A stretch of 64,000 nt of DNA from Bdellovibrionales bacterium (GTDB lineage Bacteria > Bdellovibrionota > UBA1018), in assembly GCA_016786465.1 (NCBI GenBank), contig JAEUWC010000004.1, positions 46,019 through 110,018 of the forward strand, in the 5' to 3' direction. The notes beneath the pieces were generated by a model, which searched no databases, had not been told where the DNA came from, and saw only the letters and a list, made by a program, of their open reading frames with translations. Both the position numbers and the translations under genes were made by a program. Shown here one piece after another: positions 59,342 through 64,000 of this stretch (positions are counted from its first letter, which is position 1; the number at the start of each line of letters is the position of its first letter).

Positions 59342-61831
59342 ATGATTCAAAACGCTCGTTGGGTAGCAGCCGGTTTTCAGCTTTTTTCCGTCGTGGCAGG
59401 CCTGACTGTAGCCAATCCAGGAAAAGCTTGGGGCGACCTTCGAAACCAGGGCGTACCCAGCCTAAAGACGCCGGGTGTGGTTCAAAAATCAAAGAAGAAC
59501 ACGATCCCGACGATCCTGCGTGAACGCGAAAGCGGGATCGGTTTTGGAAAATCCACCCGCGCCCAGACTTCTTTCGGATCATCTGCCCTGGCCTTTGTCG
59601 ACACCATGGCCCAGGACCTAGACACCCAATACAAAAACGCGCTTTCGGCACTGGTTTCACCTGCGCCTTCTTGTGATTCAGCACAAGCCCCCGCGTATCT
59701 TTTGGCGCTTCAAATTCGGGGCGACTTTCCAACTTGCACTGCCTTTGCTCAAGCCTGCGTTGCAACAAAAGCAACCGCGAAGCCATCGATCTTTTGGCTA
59801 GGGGCCCAGTGCTCGAAGGCCGCATTTGATCTGAAAACTGCCGAAAGTCTTTTTCTAGAATCGGTCACCGAAGCAGAAGGCGCATTTGAATTCGCTCAGT
59901 TTCTGTTTCAAACGTCTCGCGCTTCCGAAATGAAGAAAGCCTTGGAACAAAGCGCTTTGCTTAAACCTGATGCAGCACTTTGGGAAGGAATCATCCGTCG
60001 TCAAAACGAAACGGATTTAGCCGGCCTTACAAAAGCCGATGTGGATTCGTTTTTGGTCAACCAGCTGGCAAGCACCCAGATCAGCGATTCTTTGAAAGAG
60101 AAACTTTGGGCTGCCCAAATCGATATCGCTGGAAATGATTACCGGTATCCGGATGCCATCGCGCTTTTGAAGTCCTATTCGGGCAAATTCAAGAACCCGA
60201 CCCTTTGGTACTACCTGGCCTATTCGCTTCTTTATGCGGGACTGGACAAGGATTTTGATCAGGCTCGAAAGATCTATGATGTTTACGATCTGTATTCGCA
60301 TTCGATGACCCAGTTTCCGGTCGAACAAAACACCTACACCTATTCTGAAATCTATGGCGCCGCCTGCGTAGCCACGCTGACCCAGGGCCAAGACCGGAAA
60401 GACCTGGCTGCAATCCGCGCAGGACTTCGCGAAGGAACGATGACGGTCGTCGACGCCAAGAATGCGACCGAAGCCCTCAACGCGCGACTACCCGGAATGG
60501 CGGATATTCTAGCGACCTTGGGTGGCCTTCAGTTTATTGAAGGGAACCTGAAAGACGCCGAAGCAAATCTTTGGAAGGCTCACCGGGCGTGCCGCTATTT
60601 TAACCGCGCCAATTGGGGCCTAGTTCAGGTTCGCCGCCAAAAGAACTATGAATCCCTTCCTGATTTTGCAGACAATTTAAAGCGAATGAACCGTGAAACC
60701 TTGGGAAAAAAAGCGCCCCAAGCAACCGCAAACTACATCCTGAATTGGAAGTCATTGCCGGCAGAAGTTCAAAAGCGCATCTTGTTTGGTGCCCGAATTT
60801 GGACCGACTATTTTGAACAGTTTCAAAAAGCTGGCCTAACGTCCTACATCAAGTATGCCTTTGACGTTCTGAGCGAATCTCCGGAACTTCAGTCCATTGC
60901 CGACGCCAGGATCGGCGGTCCATCCTACCCCAATGACAATCGCCTTTGGGATGATGTCCGCGGTATTGGGGGCGATCACGTCGTTGCGGACCTAGGTGAA
61001 GTCTTCCAAACCGCGCAAGGCGACTACAATCTATTGGGGCACGAAATTGCTCACCAGTTTCACATGTACGCCGAAAACAAGGACCCCATACTGGACCGTT
61101 GCTTCACGGATCTTTACGATGCAGCAAAAAAAGCCAGCCGTTTTCCGGATGGCTATTCGGCCTATAATCAGTACGAATATTTCGCCCAGGGCGTGACCTA
61201 TTGGCTGGTCCCCGGCGATGTTCCATCGCGTTTTGGATTGAACCGCCAATGGGTCAAGAAGAACGATCCGGATCAAATGAGCTTTATCGAATCGATTCAC
61301 TGGTCGGGCGGCGATCTTTCCAAGGTCAGCTGTGTGACGGCCCAGAACCCCGTCGTTGTTTTCGAAACAACGGAAGGCCGAATCGAAATGGAACTTTTTG
61401 AAAAGCAGGCGCCCATCAGCGTGCAAAACTTCCTTCGCTATGTGGATTCGGGCCTATTTGACCAAACGATCTTTCACCGTGTGATCAAGGATTTCGTCGT
61501 CCAGGGCGGAATCGTCGATACCCAACTGAAGGAAATCCAAGATTTCGGGACCATCATCAACGAAGCCAAAAACGGAATCCCCAATCATCGCGGTGCCTTG
61601 GCGATGGCGCGCGCGACCGCAAAAGATTCAGCGTCCAATTCCTTCTACTTTAACGTAAAGGAAAACCCGCACCTGAATCACAAAGACGACACTGATCAGG
61701 GATACGGCTATGCGGTCTTTGGCAAAGTGACCGAGGGTCTGGATGTGATCGACACGATCGCCGCCGTCGCCACCGATGCAACGGATCAACCTCTGCAAAA
61801 CCGCGTGATTTTAAGCGCAAAACGCAAATAA
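59342..61831 (+). CDS. Secreted zincin fused to a cyclophilin-type peptidyl-prolyl isomerase
   Basis: An 829-residue exported protein (signal peptide about 1-30, ending KAWG). Residues about 75-450 are helical and TPR-like (AESLFLESVTEAEGAFEFAQFLF, YRYPDAIALLKSYSG, NLKDAEANLWKAHRAC). A gluzincin-like region follows: HEIAH at 567-571 with a second acidic motif NQYEYFAQG (Glu612) as candidate third ligand, resembling the HExxH...E(Y/F)FA spacing of lethal-factor/M34-like peptidases. Residues about 670-829 are a complete cyclophilin domain: FHRVIKDFVVQGG, SNSFYFNVKENPHLN and GYAVFGKVTEGLDVID. The frame is uninterrupted from the ATG, so this is a true fusion, not two genes. Role: likely folding plus proteolysis in the periplasm or outside. 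Confidence 0.85.
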   Translation: MIQNARWVAAGFQLFSVVAGLTVANPGKAWGDLRNQGVPSLKTPGVVQKSKKNTIPTILRERESGIGFGKSTRAQTSFGSSALAFVDTMAQDLDTQYKNALSALVSPAPSCDSAQAPAYLLALQIRGDFPTCTAFAQACVATKATAKPSIFWLGAQCSKAAFDLKTAESLFLESVTEAEGAFEFAQFLFQTSRASEMKKALEQSALLKPDAALWEGIIRRQNETDLAGLTKADVDSFLVNQLASTQISDSLKEKLWAAQIDIAGNDYRYPDAIALLKSYSGKFKNPTLWYYLAYSLLYAGLDKDFDQARKIYDVYDLYSHSMTQFPVEQNTYTYSEIYGAACVATLTQGQDRKDLAAIRAGLREGTMTVVDAKNATEALNARLPGMADILATLGGLQFIEGNLKDAEANLWKAHRACRYFNRANWGLVQVRRQKNYESLPDFADNLKRMNRETLGKKAPQATANYILNWKSLPAEVQKRILFGARIWTDYFEQFQKAGLTSYIKYAFDVLSESPELQSIADARIGGPSYPNDNRLWDDVRGIGGDHVVADLGEVFQTAQGDYNLLGHEIAHQFHMYAENKDPILDRCFTDLYDAAKKASRFPDGYSAYNQYEYFAQGVTYWLVPGDVPSRFGLNRQWVKKNDPDQMSFIESIHWSGGDLSKVSCVTAQNPVVVFETTEGRIEMELFEKQAPISVQNFLRYVDSGLFDQTIFHRVIKDFVVQGGIVDTQLKEIQDFGTIINEAKNGIPNHRGALAMARATAKDSASNSFYFNVKENPHLNHKDDTDQGYGYAVFGKVTEGLDVIDTIAAVATDATDQPLQNRVILSAKRK

Positions 61832-61878
61832 TCGGCATTGGACCGCTATCCGGATTGCTTGCAAAGGAATCCAAAAAA

Positions 61879-61901
61879 CGCCCCGCGTCAAATCAGGGGC
61901 G
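61879..61901 (-). terminator. Second rsmI terminator hairpin (minus strand)
   Basis: Arms CGCCCC (61879-61884) and GGGGCG (61896-61901) flank an 11-nt loop; on the minus strand the hairpin is followed by TTTTTT. It backs up the terminator at 61910. Confidence 0.6.
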
Positions 61902-61909
61902 AAAAAAAA

Positions 61910-61943
61910 GCCCCAGTGAGATTCTTCCTGAACTCACTGAGGC
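61910..61943 (-). terminator. Rho-independent terminator of rsmI (minus strand)
   Basis: An 11-bp stem with one mismatch (61910-61920 with 61933-61943) around a 12-nt loop, followed on the minus strand by eight T residues. It lies about 130 bp past the rsmI stop. Confidence 0.75.
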
Positions 61944-62071
61944 CGCGAGAGCTGCGATTCTCTTCTCCCCGAATCCATCCATGGATTCTCTCCACAACCA
62001 CACTTTCAATCCTACGGATGATTCGAATTCGGTCAATCCCCCGTTTGACTTTTTTTTGCACAAACTGCGTT

Positions 62072-63016
62072 TCAATTTTCGTTTTTGCGTTTGACGATCC
62101 ACGAATAAATTTCAGCGCGATTCACGCCAAAGCGTTGACTGATCTGCTTGGCCGCTTCCGTCGTGCCTGTACCCAAATCCAACAAGATCTGCGCAGCAAT
62201 TTCAGCAGCTTGCATCGAAGTCAGTGTCGGAACATGTGTTTCAGAAATATTCGATTTTGAAATCTTTTCACGATTCAGTGTCTTGTAAATTCCGATGATC
62301 CACTCGCCTTTGCCTTTCACCGCGTCGTCTTGGCCATGAAATTCTTTCACGACCGACCGCACCGGACCGACCCAAACGCGCTCAAAGACCTTTGTGACTT
62401 CCTTGGCCAGGAAAAGTCCCATCGAAGTATCCAAAGTCTGTTGAAAAATACCCAGCGTTTCTTCGATTCTTTCGGGGCTTTCAAACCAAAGTGCCATCGC
62501 CGAACGCCCAACTGAATCTGCTTCTTGAACGCTGTCGTCTGTAAATCGAATTCCGCCTTGAAGGGCTTCCAAAATGGCGGATTCCTTGCGCGGTAGAAAT
62601 CCCAGAAAAGAAAATCGGCTGATTTCCAAACCCGATATCGAAAGTGCAGCAGTGATGGCCGAAGGGCCTGCGATGGCTTGAACCGAAACTTGCGCCTGGC
62701 GCGCGGCTGCGACCATTCTTCCCCCCGGATCACTGATCCCCGGGGTGCCTGCATCGGTGATCAGCGCCAAGGACCTGCCGCTTGCCAGCACTTCGACGTA
62801 CTTTTCCAAAGTCTTTTGAGAACTGTGTTCGTCCAACCGTTCACAACGCTTGGAAAGGCCCAAGGATGACAAAAGCGCCTGCCCCCGACGCGTATCCTCG
62901 CAAAGGATCGCATCGGCTTGTGAAAGCGCAGCGCGAGCCCTTTCAGAAAGGTCTGAAAGATTACCAATCGGCGTCGCAACGACCCAAAGGCCGGGTATAA
63001 GTTTGGAAGTCGACAT
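62072..63016 (-). CDS. rsmI: 16S rRNA 2'-O-ribose C1402 methyltransferase RsmI
   Basis: A 314-residue tetrapyrrole-methylase-fold enzyme. Motifs: GLWVVATPIGNLSDLSERA near the N-terminus, DAILCEDTRRGQALL, SLALITDAGTPGISDPGG and IAGPSAITAALSISGL. The C-terminal ~60 residues include HAQAAEIAAQILLDLGTGTTEAAKQISQRFGV-like sequence with a helix-turn-helix feel, as in other RsmI C-terminal HTH-44 domains. Modification of C1402 supports decoding fidelity. It stands alone on the minus strand and is followed by two tandem hairpin terminators. Confidence 0.93.
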   Translation of the reverse strand: MSTSKLIPGLWVVATPIGNLSDLSERARAALSQADAILCEDTRRGQALLSSLGLSKRCERLDEHSSQKTLEKYVEVLASGRSLALITDAGTPGISDPGGRMVAAARQAQVSVQAIAGPSAITAALSISGLEISRFSFLGFLPRKESAILEALQGGIRFTDDSVQEADSVGRSAMALWFESPERIEETLGIFQQTLDTSMGLFLAKEVTKVFERVWVGPVRSVVKEFHGQDDAVKGKGEWIIGIYKTLNREKISKSNISETHVPTLTSMQAAEIAAQILLDLGTGTTEAAKQISQRFGVNRAEIYSWIVKRKNEN

Positions 63017-63146
63017 CGTAAGAATTCTTCATATCTCTCAAGCACCCGTCTAGGCAAAAAGTTCCGAAAAAACTTTGGAAAATAATGCCCATTGGGAACC
63101 GCAGAACTTCGTCCGATACTTACAGAACGAAGGGGAACTGAAGCCG

Positions 63147-63503
63147 ATGAAGACTCAAATCAAGAAAGCCGGAGACACGATGGTCGTCAGCATGGAAGGA
63201 CGACTGAACTTTGAAGCGCAAGAGCCACTGAGACAGGACCTGACCCGTCTAGTAAGCCAAAGTAAGCGCGACGTGGTCCCGCAAAAGATTATCGTGAACC
63301 TAGAGAACCTAGAATTCGTCGGATCCAGTGGCATTTCGGCGTTTGTTCAGACGATGAAAGAATTCAATCAGCGTGCCCCGACCCGCCCTCGTTACGTCAA
63401 CGTTTCCAGTGAATTTCAGCGCGTGATGAAGGCCTTTGATGAAAGCGGCGTCTTCGAATTTTACGACAACGAAGCCAAGGCCAAAGACAGTTTCTCAAAC
63501 TAA
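63147..63503 (+). CDS. STAS-domain protein (anti-sigma factor antagonist type)
   Basis: A 118-residue single-domain protein of the SpoIIAA/RsbV type. The start at 63147 (MKTQIKKAGDTMVVSMEGRLN) follows an AAGGGGA site; the frame extends upstream by 24 codons with no RBS. The phosphorylation-loop motif is FVGSSGISAFVQ, where the usual D-S-G is G-S-S-G. It would be a target for an anti-sigma kinase, but no such kinase gene is adjacent; the window edge is close. The next gene is convergent with no gap between stops. Confidence 0.85.
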   Translation: MKTQIKKAGDTMVVSMEGRLNFEAQEPLRQDLTRLVSQSKRDVVPQKIIVNLENLEFVGSSGISAFVQTMKEFNQRAPTRPRYVNVSSEFQRVMKAFDESGVFEFYDNEAKAKDSFSN

Positions 63504-64000
63504 TTAAAACTCGAATCGAGCGATCTCGCTGTAGATCGTTGGATTCCTTAAGGGCGGGATGGAAGGCGGAAACGTCTGAAATCCCGCCCTTTCATTTTGA
63601 AGCGCCGAAACAGGAAGGGCTCCCAGGCGATTGAAGTCGGGATCCATGACTTTCGCCAAGCCAAAAATCATCCCTAGATAAAGTCCAGTCGAAGCGCCGA
63701 CAAAAGGTGCCCTAGAATTTTCGGCAATGGGCCAGCTGACTAGACCAACCCCTGCCCCAAGCAAAGTTCCCCAGAAGCTGGTTTTGATGACCATCTTCAC
63801 GCTTCTGCTGGCCGCAAAGGAAGGCGTCGAAAAAGCCAGCGTGAAAGTCATCGCAAAAATCATCGCAGTTTTCTTTGCAGCATTCTTTGCAGCATTCTTT
63901 GCAGCATTCTTTGCAGCATTCTTTGCAGCATTCTTTGCAGCATTCTTTGCAGCATTCTTTGCAGCATTCTTTGCAGCATTCTTTGCAGCATTCTTTGCAG
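63504..64000 (-). CDS. Exported glycine-rich membrane protein with repeat-encoded N-terminus (5' end beyond window)
   Basis: The frame is open to the right edge. The C-terminal part (from ATG 63863, 119 residues) has a hydrophobic signal-like stretch IFAMTFTLAFSTPSFA and a glycine-rich membrane segment (SFWGTLLGAGVGLVSWPIA and GASTGLYLGMIFGLAK), then a hydrophilic tail. From 63863 the ATG gives a signal with no positive n-region. Reading upstream in the same frame gives repeated AAKN units, then AAKKTA, which supplies the lysines an n-region needs. The true start is therefore probably in or beyond the repeat. No family recognised. Confidence 0.6.
   Translation of the reverse strand, partial: AKNAAKNAAKNAAKNAAKNAAKNAAKNAAKNAAKNAAKNAAKKTAMIFAMTFTLAFSTPSFAASRSVKMVIKTSFWGTLLGAGVGLVSWPIAENSRAPFVGASTGLYLGMIFGLAKVMDPDFNRLGALPVSALQNERAGFQTFPPSIPPLRNPTIYSEIARFEF
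63871..64000. repeat. Perfect 12-bp tandem repeat, about 10.8 copies, running off the edge
   Basis: Unit TTCTTTGCAGCA on the plus strand, from 63871 to the last base with no mismatch. On the minus strand it encodes AAKN in the frame of the downstream exported protein. The unit is a multiple of 3, so copy-number change keeps the frame. Confidence 0.85.

Noticed and set aside
61832..62071. A small RNA or gene in the gap after the zincin-cyclophilin gene
   Set aside because: The two hairpins there are both oriented as minus-strand terminators with T-runs, which explains the structure; no convincing coding frame or tRNA-like fold is present.
63871..64000. Repeat array as a possible CRISPR
   Set aside because: The units are 12 bp, perfect and without spacers, so it is a simple tandem repeat, not a CRISPR array.

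Overview
The window looks like ordinary chromosome from a Gram-negative, diderm bacterium. LptD, LspA, SurE, several lipoproteins with lipoboxes and many predicted beta-barrel proteins point to an LPS-bearing outer membrane. The gene set is most like the Bdellovibrionota/Oligoflexia: many exported proteins of unknown function, Pro-Ser-rich linkers in envelope proteins, a membrane pyrophosphatase, and a VWA lipoprotein of the kind common there. That placement is an inference from gene content, not from a marker gene. Coding density is very high. Same-strand genes often overlap by ATGA or TAATG, several convergent pairs overlap by 4 to 47 bp, and no stretch over 300 bp lacks a gene. I saw no tRNA, rRNA, CRISPR array, insertion sequence or prophage.

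Layout. 1-5 kb: an OPT oligopeptide transporter (cut by the left edge) behind a DAACS symporter on the minus strand, then a two-gene ABC-2 exporter on the plus strand. 5-12.3 kb, all minus: tesA-like esterase, LolD-like ATPase and FtsX-like permease (the tesA-ybbA-ybbP order known from E. coli), then a sodium:solute symporter, a small membrane protein and a FAD-linked oxidase. 12.4-17.6 kb: a porin-like protein, a DUF2214 protein, mnmA, then an exported protein-DedA-lspA operon, and gluQ. 17.6-29.5 kb: an NAD(P)-binding oxidoreductase, a secreted protein with an ADP-ribosyltransferase-like motif pattern, gapN with a TatT-like lipoprotein, a methyltransferase coupled to an outer-membrane protein with a Lys-Pro tail, htpX, hrpB, and a TetR regulator coupled to an alpha/beta hydrolase behind a promoter with an operator in its spacer. 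29.6-38.8 kb, all minus: a divergent hppA, an MFS permease, a PEP-synthase-like protein with swapped domain order, and three proteins of unknown function.

38.9-53.6 kb: aconitase with a basic N-terminal tail, a zincin lipoprotein, a three-gene operon (VWA lipoprotein with four inserted repeats, second lipoprotein, Pro-Ser-linker barrel protein), an ABC-F ATPase, a LysM protein with a duplicated two-cysteine domain, and a highly charged periplasmic protein. 53.7-59.2 kb is a tight minus-strand envelope and lipid operon: accD-lptD-SIS protein-surE-M23 endopeptidase. 59.3-64 kb: a secreted protein joining a TPR-like region, an HExxH zincin and a cyclophilin; rsmI with tandem terminators; a STAS protein; and an exported protein whose N-terminus is encoded by a perfect 12-bp tandem repeat that runs off the right edge.

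The common theme is building and maintaining the envelope: LPS assembly, lipoprotein processing, periplasmic proteolysis, peptidoglycan hydrolysis, and surface proteins anchored by lipid or barrel. Housekeeping genes (mnmA, gluQ, accD, acnA, rsmI, gapN) are scattered between. No single locus reads as a complete new defence or secretion system. The best leads are the zincin-cyclophilin fusion, the R-S-(Q/E)xE secreted protein, the VWA operon with repeats inside the VWA domain, and the tandem-repeat signal-peptide gene.
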